Made by a program: the position numbers and the translations under genes. Source: Amorphochlora amoebiformis (lineage: Eukaryota; Cercozoa; Chlorarachniophyceae). From it: 64,000 nucleotides of DNA. Positions within the stretch are counted from its first letter, which is position 1. The number at the start of each line of letters is the position of its first letter. The DNA lies in contig BAAHQB010000079.1 in assembly GCA_054601695.1 (NCBI GenBank), positions 248,001-312,000 of the forward strand, given 5' to 3'. This document shows, piece by piece, positions 30,252 through 42,249 of the stretch. Under the pieces are notes generated by a model. That model had not been told where the DNA came from. It worked only from the letters and a program-made list of their open reading frames with translations, and searched no databases.

Positions 30252-31209
30252 ATGTCGGCTACCAAAGTTCAAAGTTCTTTGATAAGTGGAAAGGTGCAAT
30301 CAGATTCTTAAATTCAGCGCAGATTTTTTTGAGGATATGTAAACATCATGTACATATCTACACCGTCGGTGCATCTGCACACGGACTGACATACAATTCT
30401 CGTTCAGATCGCTCTAATTACCGGTGCATCAAGCGGTATAGGTCGCGCTTCTGCTGTTGCACTCGCCAAAGCGGGTGCGAAAGTGGTCGTAGCGGCTCGT
30501 CGTGAGGACAAGCTTAAGGACTGGTAAAGGAGATCAAGGAATTCGGCGGCGAAGCACTGGCCGTCAAGGTTGATACCACTTCTCTCGAGGATAATGAGGC
30601 AGCCGTAAAGGCTGCGGTGGCCAAATTCGGGTCCTTGGACATCGCTTTCCTTAACGCAGGGGTATTATCTCGTTTTATTCTGTACACCAATACTTGTCGT
30701 TTATTCAAGTATCATTCAATCCCAAGGTATTCAGCTCCTCGGGTAAACCAATCTGGGAGACTGACGTGAAGACATGGGAAAAGAACTACCAGGTGAACGT
30801 CTTCGGAGTCTACTACGGACTCAAGGCCGTCCTGGCACAGATGGTTTCTCAAGGGAAGGGTGGATCCGTCATCGTGAACTCCTCGGCCGCAGGGCTCGGG
30901 TCGAGTGAGGCTCTTCAAGGCAACAGCGGCTACACGTCATCGAAGTTCGAAGTCACAGGCATCGTCAAGTACGTCGCGGCAGAAGCCGCCAAGCACAACA
31001 TTAGAATCAACGCCGTTGCTCCAGGGGTCATCGAAACGGACATGACGGATGGACACGGAGCTAAGCAGCTTGCCGAGTCAATGCAGATCATCAAGCGACC
31101 AGGACAGACCAAGGATGTTTCGAATGCTCTGTTGTTCCTTGCGAACCCCGAGAACAATTTTATTACTGGTATCTCTCTTCCTATGGATGGAGGATTCACT
31201 TCGAAGTAG
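30252..31209 (+). CDS. Short-chain dehydrogenase/reductase (classical SDR), three exons, one-base frameshift
   Basis: Likely a cytosolic NAD(P)-dependent oxidoreductase; the substrate is unknown. Exon 1, 30252-30293, encodes MSATKVQSSLISGK and ends at a GTGCAA donor. Intron 1 is 114 nt. Exon 2, 30408-30661, follows CTCGTTCAG and encodes IALITGASSGIGRASAV, the Rossmann T-G-x-x-x-G-x-G cofactor motif, and ends in LNAG, the conserved N-A-G. Intron 2 is 65 nt (30662-30726). Exon 3, 30727-31209, holds the active-site Asn (YQVNVFG), Ser (VIVNSSAAG), the Y-x-x-x-K pair (YTSSK) and a P-G motif (APGVIETDM), and ends DGGFTSK then TAG. Spliced length would be about 259 residues, the usual SDR size. Exon 2 is one base short. 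After KLKD at about 30521 the frame hits TAA at 30525-30527, while the next frame continues LVKEIKEFGGEALAV without a gap. This is either an assembly error or a recent inactivating deletion. GC content is much higher than the surroundings. Confidence 0.9.
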
Positions 31210-31333
31210 AGTTGAGAAAGTCGTGGTTTGAGATGAACGCTCGCTTGAGAACATAATTTGGAAGTCCGTGTATATCAAGTATGTTGTGGTCGAATACGAA
31301 TGTATACATCGGATATGTGTGTATATGTGTATA

Positions 31334-31366
<33 letters not shown>

Positions 31367-31478
31367 GCATATATATATAGTATATCATGATATACTAGTA
31401 TGCTATACGGTATATTATATATATTCATATTGTACATATGCACATATATTCATGCTGTATCATATGATATATCCACAG

Positions 31479-33378
31479 AACTATATACTGCATATACTTC
31501 TGTGGTGGCGTCCACCGCTGCTTCACTAATCCTGATAAGTCCCGCCGTGGTTTGGCCGCGGTAAATTCAATATTCGGCAGACTGGTAATATTATAGTATA
31601 TATACATATATACTATTATAGTATATATACATATATACTATAGTATGTAAATATATATTTATCACAGAGGCCTAGGGGAAATCGTCCAGTTTAAGAGTGT
31701 ATGAGACAGAGTGAGAGGGCGGGAAGGAAGAAAACTTTGAGAGGCTGAGTAAGGGTGTAAAGGAGAATGAAGGAGTGTGGAAAGTGAGGGAGGGAGGAAT
31801 GAAGAGAGGGCGAGAGCGAGAGAACAAGAGGGGGGGGTAGAGGTATCAACCTTGTAATCTCTGGATATTCTCTGGATCGGTCGTTAGATACACACGTGCT
31901 GCAGTAATGCCCGGTAATGGCGGTCAGTAACCGTTGGTGGTATTTTCACCATTCGAATCCGAATCTGTGGCCGATCGGATCAGACAAGAAAATGGTCAAC
32001 AACCCTGTTTCCTATTGCCCCTTCCCCCTCCCATATGCCCACCGGCTCAATAACCTCCTCGTTTCTTACTAAGACAAAAATTGGCAGGAAGGATAGGATA
32101 TTGCAGGATTTCCTAAATATCTTTCTAAGGTGATATTGGCGCTCATTTTCGTTGGTCTTACTCGTGCTGTCTGGAGGCATGACCCATCGATAATGGGAGA
32201 GGTAAAGTTTACCTGTGACAATGCTTTCTAAGAAATCTTTAAAGTGATTCCAGGCGTTTTACTCTTCGTTAAGTGGAGATATATATATTGGAGTGCATAT
32301 TCTGAACCATTTGTAAACATGTATACATTTATCTGTGTATACAGATCAAATATCCCAACGAACATATTCTCCATTTTGAACAGCCTGCGCAAGTTGTTGA
32401 TTGGAAGAATAACAGTAATTTAACGGTTGCTGGCGGGAAAGCGGAGAAGACAGTTATGATTACAGCGTCCATAGGCGAAGAGATTAGCGATCCAATGGTG
32501 ACGATTTCAAACAGTAGTGATGATAACATTCTGCTTATATCAATATGTAAACCGTCATGCTGTATGCCGAATTAATGAACATAAGTATTATATATGTATA
32601 TATATATATGTGCATATATATTTTTCAGAAATAAATATAAATATAATTTATGAATAATACATATGTATTGCATTCTGTGTATCCCCAAAACGATGTGTAA
32701 CATGGCGTATACATATGTATTAGGTACATTTCTCACATGGGTATCTTTTATGCAATATATACGTGTTGTATATTATATATGAATATATATCTACATATAT
32801 ATATATATATATATATATTCTACTACTACTACTACTACTACTACTGAGGATCACATACCGTATGATATAATATGTATATATATATATATATATATATACA
32901 TATATATATGTATAGATATATGCATATTTGCACATATAAATATGTACTAACGTCTGTACAATTGTTTTACATTTATACCTTAATATAATCACGAGTGTAA
33001 CATGTTACGCCTGCACTATGACAGTCCACAAATAACATACTACGTCCTTTTATATCGATCACTATGTATATTTACATATATATATATATATATACATATC
33101 ATATATGTATATATAAATATATATATATATATATATGCATATATCTATTTACGGCTTTACACTTGTTTTACAAATTTATCTTTATATTATCACAGATGCA
33201 ACACGTTACTTACGTCAGCACAATAACAATACACTTGTAATTTTATGTCATTTAAACCGATGCGTACATATACATATATATATATATATATGTGTGTGTG
33301 TATATACATGTATACATATATATACATTATATATGCATATAAATAGATGTAAATGTATACAAATATAATATGCAAATA

Positions 33379-33419
<41 letters not shown>

Positions 33420-33563
33420 GTGTATATACATGCAAGTATTTCATAAAATATGTATATTTCTGTTGTATTCACATAGTCGATTCCAACTCCGGATCCAACT
33501 GGCTTTCCTACACCAGGTTTTGTATATATATTTATATACGTGTAAATAATATGTATATATATG

Positions 33564-33597
<34 letters not shown>

Positions 33598-33713
33598 ATA
33601 TATGTGTGTGTATGTATGTGTATATAATATGTATGTGTAGCATATAATTGTATATTAATGTGTATACATATATATATGTATATGTATGTGTGTACACATA
33701 TATTATGTGTATG

Positions 33714-33779
<66 letters not shown>

Positions 33780-33802
33780 ATGTATATGTGTGCATGTATC
33801 AT

Positions 33803-33849
<47 letters not shown>

Positions 33850-33921
33850 TGTGACATATGTATTTATATGCATATATATAATACAACTTACATATAAATA
33901 TTTATCTATGAATATATGTAG

Positions 33922-33964
<43 letters not shown>

Positions 33965-34263
33965 CAGCACCATCTAAGTTTCCGACTTCAGCCCCCACCA
34001 GACCATCTGCGGCATTCTGGCAAAATTCTCAAGGGTTACTCTTTCAAATATTTCTTGTTTCATCCTGTATATCTATATAACATATATATATATATATATA
34101 TATATGAATTATTCTATATACATACATATTTATATATACATATATATTGTACATTACATGTATATATCTCATATATATATATATATATATACATTTATAT
34201 GTATATATGTATGTAGATATAAGATATTTATATATATATATATATAATACGTATATATGTACA

Positions 34264-34315
<52 letters not shown>

Positions 34316-34676
34316 CATGCGTATATATATATATATATTTTTATATATGTATATATACATAGTATTAGGTACATGTATATATATATATACACATATATAT
34401 ATATATATATATACATTCATTATACATATATATATATATATGTCTACCTTACATATCTGTATATTCATAATACACATATAAATTCTACCAATCAAAATGT
34501 ACATATATGTATATTATATATATATATATACATATATATATATAAAGGTATATATATATATATGTAATATATATATATATATTGTTATATAATAAATATA
34601 GGACTCCCGTGTCATCTTCGTTTCATACCACGGAGCCCACAGCCTTTCCGTGAGCACATTCTCAACACTTTTTCCA

Positions 34677-34721
<45 letters not shown>

Positions 34722-34824
34722 CAATATATATATATATATATATATGTGTATATATATATACGTTGTGTATACATACATCCATGCATGTTCATATGTATAA
34801 ACACGTATCTGTATGCACATATAC

Positions 34825-34867
<43 letters not shown>

Positions 34868-35244
34868 ATGTATACATATTTATACATATATATATATATA
34901 TATGTATATATCATGACATGCATATAAATATTTTTATGTATTCTATGTACAAAAAAGAAAATGCAATATCGATGATATTTACATATAACTTAATGTTTTT
35001 ATACATATAGATATATATATATAAATATGTATATATATATATATATACATACACATATATCTGTACAGATAAATATGTGTGTGTATCCAGCGTCTAGAGT
35101 GTACACTATATAAAACATAATATATATACGTAAGTATTATATAGTGTGATAGAGTGTGATAGATATATAATGTATCTTATGTAATGCATATCGGATAGGA
35201 TTCCAACCCAGACTGCATTCCCTACCCCAGAACCTAAGGGCTAG
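31479..35244 (+). CDS. Gene C: probable surface or secreted protein with a Pro/Thr/Ser-rich C-terminus
   Basis: Exons: 31479-31560 (hydrophobic, [20 protein letters not shown], possibly a signal or membrane segment), 31984-32129, 32177-32201, 32345-32546, 33196-33236, 33477-33516, 33968-34034, 34602-34649 and 35199-35244 (ends in TAG). From 31984 onward every junction agrees in phase, and the eight exons sum to 615 nt, exactly 204 codons plus stop. One intron is only 47 nt (32130-32176). Exon 32345-32546 encodes an apparently beta-rich segment ([18 protein letters not shown]). The later exons give [44 protein letters not shown] and [14 protein letters not shown], a Pro/Thr/Ser-rich tail like a glycosylated stalk. 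The same composition across four independent exons supports the joins. The link from the first to the second exon is out of phase, so an exon is missing or an edge is wrong, and the true start is not found. Both strands are open around 32.0-32.5 kb; the plus strand is preferred for its three-exon chain. Confidence 0.65.
32819..32846. repeat. (CTA)n repeat
   Basis: Nine CTA units in the gene C intron between exons 32345-32546 and 33196-33236. Confidence 0.9.
32947..33275. repeat. 195-bp tandem duplication across a gene C exon
   Basis: The segment 32,950-33,070 recurs in diverged form at 33,148-33,270. Both contain TTTTACA, a TATAATC/TATTATCAC stretch, then TGYAACAYGTTAC. The right copy contains the functional 41-nt exon 33196-33236. 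The left copy has lost the acceptor AG and has an in-frame stop, so it is a decayed copy. Confidence 0.6.
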
Positions 35245-36090
35245 TGGTAATCTAGGTATAACTCCTCGGCAGACGGCGGACTTAATCTTGTTAATTCGAT
35301 TATGTAGAGTATGTATAGACATTCAGACTTGTTTATAGTTAAGCTATCAAATGGTTTTAATCAAGATACTAGAGATAATTGATCAGTCACTGATCTCAGG
35401 ATCCGATAGGCTGGCCGACGGATCCGACTGATGCAATATACTCTACTAACTCTAGATACTTCGGCGCGCGTTACGTACTCATCTAATCCAAGTACCACAG
35501 TACCAAGAGCTCATGCACAACAGTATTGAGTTAAGTGTCTAGCTATATATAACCTAGATAACATTGTCGTAATTCAAGACCTAGAAGACCCTAACCACAG
35601 AGCACCCGAGCATATTTCTAGATTTAGCCATGATATCTCTAGCACTTTCTAGACTTTGTACAAGGCTACATATCTAGATAGCTAGCTCTAGAGCATTATC
35701 CGGAGTAGCATTTGGTGATATCTATGGTATCACTAGTATCATGAGTCTAGTGGTATATAGTTCTCACGGGGTTTGTGTACTACGAATACCGCGTAGTGCG
35801 GATCTCCGGATGTTCTCTAGCCTTTACTAGTTTAGATTAATCCTAGTTAATTATATTGACTAGAGAATGACGGATAACTAGGCTGGTAGGACTAGTAGGA
35901 CAACTGCCTTGCTCAAACTCTAACTATTCTTAAGTCTAACTTGAAACCATGGTTACCTAGTTACCTAGGTTACCTCGAGCATCTACTAGATCTAGGGCAT
36001 CTAGCATGATTATTCTAGTTAAAACTCAACGTCAGCCAAGAGCCAGACTAGAGCTAGATACGGTCAATCTTTAGATTTTACCGTAAAAAA
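35245..36090. other. Convergent intergenic segment with extreme CTAG density
   Basis: This lies between the stop of plus-strand gene C (TAG at 35242-35244) and the stop of minus-strand gene B (36091). It has balanced base composition and no microsatellite. I count about 29 occurrences of the palindromic tetramer CTAG in roughly 850 bp, with 23 of them between 35,581 and 36,040; about three would be expected by chance. Many sit in six-base palindromes such as ACTAGT, TCTAGA, GCTAGC and CCTAGG. I find no convincing exon here. Confidence 0.75.
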
Positions 36091-36371
36091 CTAGAATAAC
36101 ACTCCAGCGCGAGTGAGACGGTCGACAAGTGTGTAGTTGTACAGAAGATTACCGAAGATGGCCATTGACATTGACACGTAAAATATCATGTACTTGACTT
36201 TGAGGTTTCGGTTGAATATGTAGTCCAGGTCGTCTGCACCTCGTTTTCGGTTCTGGAATGCATGTGTACAATGTAATGTGTGCTAGATGTTAATTGTATT
36301 ATATATAGATGTGTTATGTGAATATCTCTGTTGTTCATCTATATACACTTTTTTTTAACATATATATGTGC

Positions 36372-36406
<35 letters not shown>

Positions 36407-36749
36407 ACATATATCTGTATCTGGCATATGGATATACATCAAACTGTTTATGTAAATTAGATCTATGTTTGAGAATACTCTATGCAAACATACTTCAATG
36501 AATGTTCTATATACATATGTATATATACCCATGTATCTGTTTATATATATGCACGTTGTATTATAGATATATAACGGCAAGTTTATATATATTATATATA
36601 TATATATATATATGTATATAGATATATACATATATATATGTATAATATATACATATATATATATATATATATATGAAAAAATACATATATATATATATAT
36701 ATATACATGTATATATATGTCTATATAAATATATATATATTATTTATAC

Positions 36750-36786
<37 letters not shown>

Positions 36787-36815
36787 TACATATATACACA
36801 TATATACACATATAC

Positions 36816-36847
<32 letters not shown>

Positions 36848-37033
36848 ATATGTATATATAAATATATACACATACATACATATGCCCATAAATATATGGT
36901 AATTACTAATAGAGATGGATATTTGAGTAAATCCAGCCCTTCTCGATTCACGCTGCGGTTGGCCTATTTATTCAAATATACACAATTGTATACTGTGAAT
37001 ATGTATATATATATGTGTGTATGTATATATGTA

Positions 37034-37091
<58 letters not shown>

Positions 37092-37445
37092 GTGAGTGTG
37101 TATATGTAAAGTACGTATGTATATATGCAAAAAAAGGAATACGATGATGAATGTATTGATTATATACACATAAAGACAAATTTAAATAGCCATGTGTATA
37201 TATACAAATAAATACACACACACACATATATATATATATATATGTATATCAATATTACGTATATATATAAATATGTAAATGTAATATATACATAGATATA
37301 TATATATATATGTGTATATAAATATAATTACATAATATATATATATATATATATACATATAGTGTACACATCTGTGCAGTTATATTTATATATCATAGTA
37401 TGTATTCACATATAGATATAATATTATATATTTACATATCATGAT

Positions 37446-37496
<51 letters not shown>

Positions 37497-37582
37497 GTAT
37501 AAATATGTGTACATGTATATATGTATAAATCTATATCTGTACATGTATATATGTATAAATCTATATCTGTTTTCATACATAC

Positions 37583-37640
<58 letters not shown>

Positions 37641-38077
37641 GGAGAGAGAGCGAATATAACCCTCCAAAGATGTCTCTTAGCTTCGGCTAGCCTCCATGCT
37701 AAGTATGCTATAGATATTTGCCCTGATACATACATAAATACTATATATACATATATATATATGTGTGTAGGTGTGAATATAGATACAACCGTATGTAATT
37801 GTATAAAGGGGCTTGTACAAATATATAATATACGCATATATATATATATATATATATATATGTGTTTATGTAATGAAAATGGGAATAGTATTTTATTAAT
37901 AAGAGTAGTAATAATCCTAACCCTAACAACCAAACCCTAATCCTAACCCTAGCCCTAAAACTAACCCTAAAGTAGCATACCTCAGATAACATATACATGA
38001 ATATATGCGTTTATATATATATGCGTATATAAGCATATATTCAATGTATATAATTATATATGTATATATAATATGAA

Positions 38078-38108
<31 letters not shown>

Positions 38109-38169
38109 CTACATACTATACGTAGTACAATACAAAGCAAACCAGTTTATATAATGTATGCATATACAT

Positions 38170-38213
<44 letters not shown>

Positions 38214-38329
38214 TTATATATAGTATATATATGTTTATATGTGTGTATATGTGTATGTATGAATATACATACATACATACATATATATATATATATACAT
38301 TGTATAATATATATATATATATATGTGTA

Positions 38330-38363
<34 letters not shown>

Positions 38364-38407
38364 GATGTATTGTTGAATTATACGCACAATAGACAGATAA
38401 ATGTAAA

Positions 38408-38438
<31 letters not shown>

Positions 38439-38957
38439 GTATATACATATATATATATATTTATATATATATATATATATATATATAAACACACACACTT
38501 ATATGTAAATATATGTGCATAGAAATAAATACACACACATATATATATATGTATATATATATATATTTATATATGTATGTATATATAGGCATTATATGTA
38601 ATCAAACCAGCAATAAACGCTGCTGCGAGCACGAGACAGTACTGCACAACTCTTTCGATTCTGCCGTATCAAGATGGAATCATTTACGAGATTGATCTAT
38701 GAATCGCTACAAAAGGGTTCACATTTTTTTTAGTATTATTATTATATATCAAACTTATGTCATGTCAATACCAATTTAATGACTTTATGTAAGTAGCAAA
38801 GTACATTTGCATAGAAGCTGAGTGTGAAACAGTGTTATTCACCATTTCGTATACATATATAACATAAGTATGTGTATATATATATGTGTGTCTTTGTATA
38901 TATAAATATATATGTGCTATATATCGATTTAAATACATATTATATACATTACACAAA

Positions 38958-38998
<41 letters not shown>

Positions 38999-39757
38999 GA
39001 TATATGTATATAATTAAGTTTCCACATTCAAGCATACGTATAATTGTTTGATTTATACTCCGGGATACTATATATATATATAGATATATATATATATAGA
39101 TATATATATAGATATATAAATTTATCAATTTATGCATATATGTGATACATACATATGTAAGTGAAACTATAAAATTGTCGTACACAGGAAACAGTGTTAC
39201 TCTCTAGAATAAATATCATGGAAACAATGTTACTTTACGTGTAAATATATATATATGTATATATATTATATACATATATACTACATATACGTAATACATA
39301 TATGTATGAATATACATATGTTATATATATATCTTGGAAACTATGTTCATATCGTAGATTAGGGGGTAGATTTATTTGAGTATAATACTCTTTAACTGCA
39401 TATACAATTTGTGTGTGTAAATACGCATATATGTACTAATATGCATGTATACGTGTACTATATAAGTGTATTATTGTATTATATTTAAAATGTAAATACA
39501 TATCCATATATACGTGTCCTCTATATGTACTGTAATATCATATATGCACATATATATATATATATAATACATACACATGCACACATATACATATATAAAC
39601 ATATATATAATCATCTTTGTCTACCTATATATATACATATGTATACACACACAAATATATATATATATATATATATATACTATACATACACATGCACACA
39701 TATACATATATAAACATATATACATAATCATCTTTGTCCACCTATATATACATACAT

Positions 39758-39791
<34 letters not shown>

Positions 39792-39806
39792 GTATATATA
39801 CATACA

Positions 39807-39840
<34 letters not shown>

Positions 39841-40106
39841 TCTATTACCGTTCGGTTTGAGAATAGTCCTCAGTTACTGCATATCCAATCCAGTCTCCGA
39901 CAACGATTTCCGTTGAGATTACGGACACCATCATTATACACGCCATAATCTCGCTAAACAATCGAACATGAAGTTACATATCTATTTGAGGGTATGAATA
40001 TAAATATGAAAATGTGTGTTTGGGAATGGAATTAAGGCTGTCTGTCGTTTGTATACAAGCTCTAATGTCGTAAGTATATCATGTATGTAGATATATTTAC
40101 ATCTAC

Positions 40107-40150
<44 letters not shown>

Positions 40151-40206
40151 GTACAAATAAGGATATTTTGTTGTGTAAATATATGTGTGTATGATATACT
40201 TACACA

Positions 40207-40264
<58 letters not shown>

Positions 40265-40311
40265 AATATAAATTCAAACACATATTACATTTACATATGT
40301 ATAACATGTAT

Positions 40312-40357
<46 letters not shown>

Positions 40358-40496
40358 TATATATATGTACATACGTGTATATATTTATATTTATATCTTA
40401 AGACATATGGATATATATATCCGATTGGGTTCAAGACATTATCTAACATACAGGCCATAATCTTGCTCCTCATCATCCATATATACATATGTATGC

Positions 40497-40533
<37 letters not shown>

Positions 40534-40575
40534 CATCATCCATGTATACATATGTATGCGTAGACATATGTATGG

Positions 40576-40608
<33 letters not shown>

Positions 40609-40642
40609 CCATGTATACATATGTATGCGTAGACATATGTAT

Positions 40643-40687
<45 letters not shown>

Positions 40688-40723
40688 CCATGTATACATA
40701 TGTATGCGTAGACATATGTATGG

Positions 40724-40754
<31 letters not shown>

Positions 40755-40780
40755 CCATGTATACATATGTATGCGTAGAC

Positions 40781-40817
<37 letters not shown>

Positions 40818-40928
40818 CATATACATCATCCATATACATATGTATGCGTAGACATATGTATGGATATATATATATATATATATTATATATATACATTCAT
40901 ATGGTTAGAACAACCACGGAATGTCTAT

Positions 40929-40967
<39 letters not shown>

Positions 40968-41317
40968 CATATACTAACGTTTAAAAGTATGTGTATATCC
41001 AAATGTTTATGCATATAAAACACTCTTATACATGTATAGATACATGTACACTGTAACAAATAAATATGTTTATATTATATGCGTATATTTATATGTACAC
41101 CTAAGTGTGTACTGCATTTACAAATACATTCATTTATATACATACATACATATATTTTTATATATAAATATATATATGTACATGAATATATTATATATAT
41201 ATATTTATATATTCCAAACACACTCAAAAATATACATACATATGTATGTATATACATACCTATATATATATATATATGTACATGTAAATATGTATGCCTA
41301 TACCACCTTGTAACAGT
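36091..41317 (-). CDS. Gene B, C-terminal block: membrane-spanning exons and stop
   Basis: Exons in transcript order: 41317-41307 (an 11-nt microexon), 39953-39849, 39067-39038, 38660-38608, 37722-37661, 36963-36907, 36506-36438, 36252-36091. From 39953 to 36907 all junctions agree in phase. Exon 39953-39849 (acceptor GATTGTTTAG, donor GTAATA) encodes [20 protein letters not shown] then [14 protein letters not shown], a membrane helix plus polar segment. Exons 38660-38608 and 37722-37661 join to give [15 protein letters not shown] then [18 protein letters not shown]. The terminal exon 36252-36091 (acceptor CATTCCAG) encodes 53 residues, including [18 protein letters not shown], and ends in TAG. 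Phase does not match on either side of exon 36506-36438, nor between 41307 and 39953, so short exons are still missing there. The family is not recognised. Confidence 0.65.
37596..37651. repeat. GA tract beside a gene B exon
   Basis: Purine on the plus strand, so CT-rich in the gene B sense. It sits ten bases downstream of the end of exon 37722-37661, within the intron. Confidence 0.8.
37914..37978. repeat. Short CCCTAA-like array
   Basis: About seven degenerate CCCTAA units in the gene B intron between exons 38660-38608 and 37722-37661. Confidence 0.75.
39560..39760. repeat. 116-bp tandem duplication in gene B
   Basis: Two copies contain CACATGCACACATATACATA, TAATCATCTTTGTC and CACCTATATA. 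On the minus strand each has an 18-nt segment (GTGGACAAAGATGATTAT or a near match) bracketed by TATAG and a GT. The copy at 39,727-39,744 could be an 18-nt microexon compatible with the flanking phases. The other copy has a stop in that frame. Confidence 0.5.
40430..40472 (-). pseudogene. Decayed copy of the 39.9-kb gene B exon
   Basis: On the minus strand AAGATTATGGCCTGTATG matches GAGATTATGGCGTGTATAATG in exon 39953-39849 and then diverges. The acceptor is degraded. It lies about 500 bp upstream of the functional exon in the transcript. Confidence 0.4.
40478..40900. repeat. Six-copy minisatellite, unit about 70-80 bp
   Basis: The core CATCATCCATGTATACATAT, GTATGCGTAGACATATG and a variable (TA)n spacer are repeated six times. 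Length differences are in the TA spacer. Intronic to gene B. Confidence 0.85.
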
Positions 41318-41366
41318 CTGAAGACACAAATTATACCAAGTGACCATATAAACTTAACACAAATAC

Positions 41367-41892
41367 CAACAAGTCATAACCATGAGAAAAATATATAAAA
41401 ATCGACAAACATATATACAAAGTATATTTATTTCTTCCTATGCTAACAAAGAGGACACTGGTGGTGAGAACCAAATGATGGGAAGAGATTAGGGTAGAGC
41501 TTGCTTGGTTTTTCATGAACGTATATATTGACAGAATGAAAAGAAAAATGGAAGGAAGCCCTTAATTAGGCCTTCAAGGGATCGTGAGACAAAGAAATGA
41601 AAGAACATTTGAGGGAAGGTCTTACTTGCTTTCTCATGACTACTTGCGTACGGATTTATGAATGAAAACTGTAGCTCGTAACTGAAATTATGAAACTTTA
41701 ATGTGTTGAAAACGTTTGGTATACAAACACACAATTATGTGTTTAATTAAATGTATTTGGGTGTCTATATTTAAATATATATATATATATATATATATTT
41801 ATATGCGTATATGTATGTAAAGATATGATTGTGAATGTATTTATACATATATATATGTGTATATATATATGAATATATACATTCATATAGAT

Positions 41893-41964
<72 letters not shown>

Positions 41965-42206
41965 GATATCTATCTACGTTAGCACTATCGATATTCCATA
42001 TTCTGTGAGTATGAAAGAAAAAGAACATAGAAGCATACATTTGTATTATATGCATTTATACATATATCCATTGCCTACTTGAGGACTACCGATTCACCGG
42101 ACCGCTGTGCTAACAATATGTATACATACACACGTGTATATTTATATGTATTTAGATGTATACACACATATATATATATGTATATATATATATATATGTG
42201 TGTATA

Positions 42207-42249
<43 letters not shown>

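Noticed and set aside
40478-40900. CRISPR array
   Set aside because: The repeats are separated by TA microsatellite of variable length, not unique spacers, and the genome is eukaryotic.
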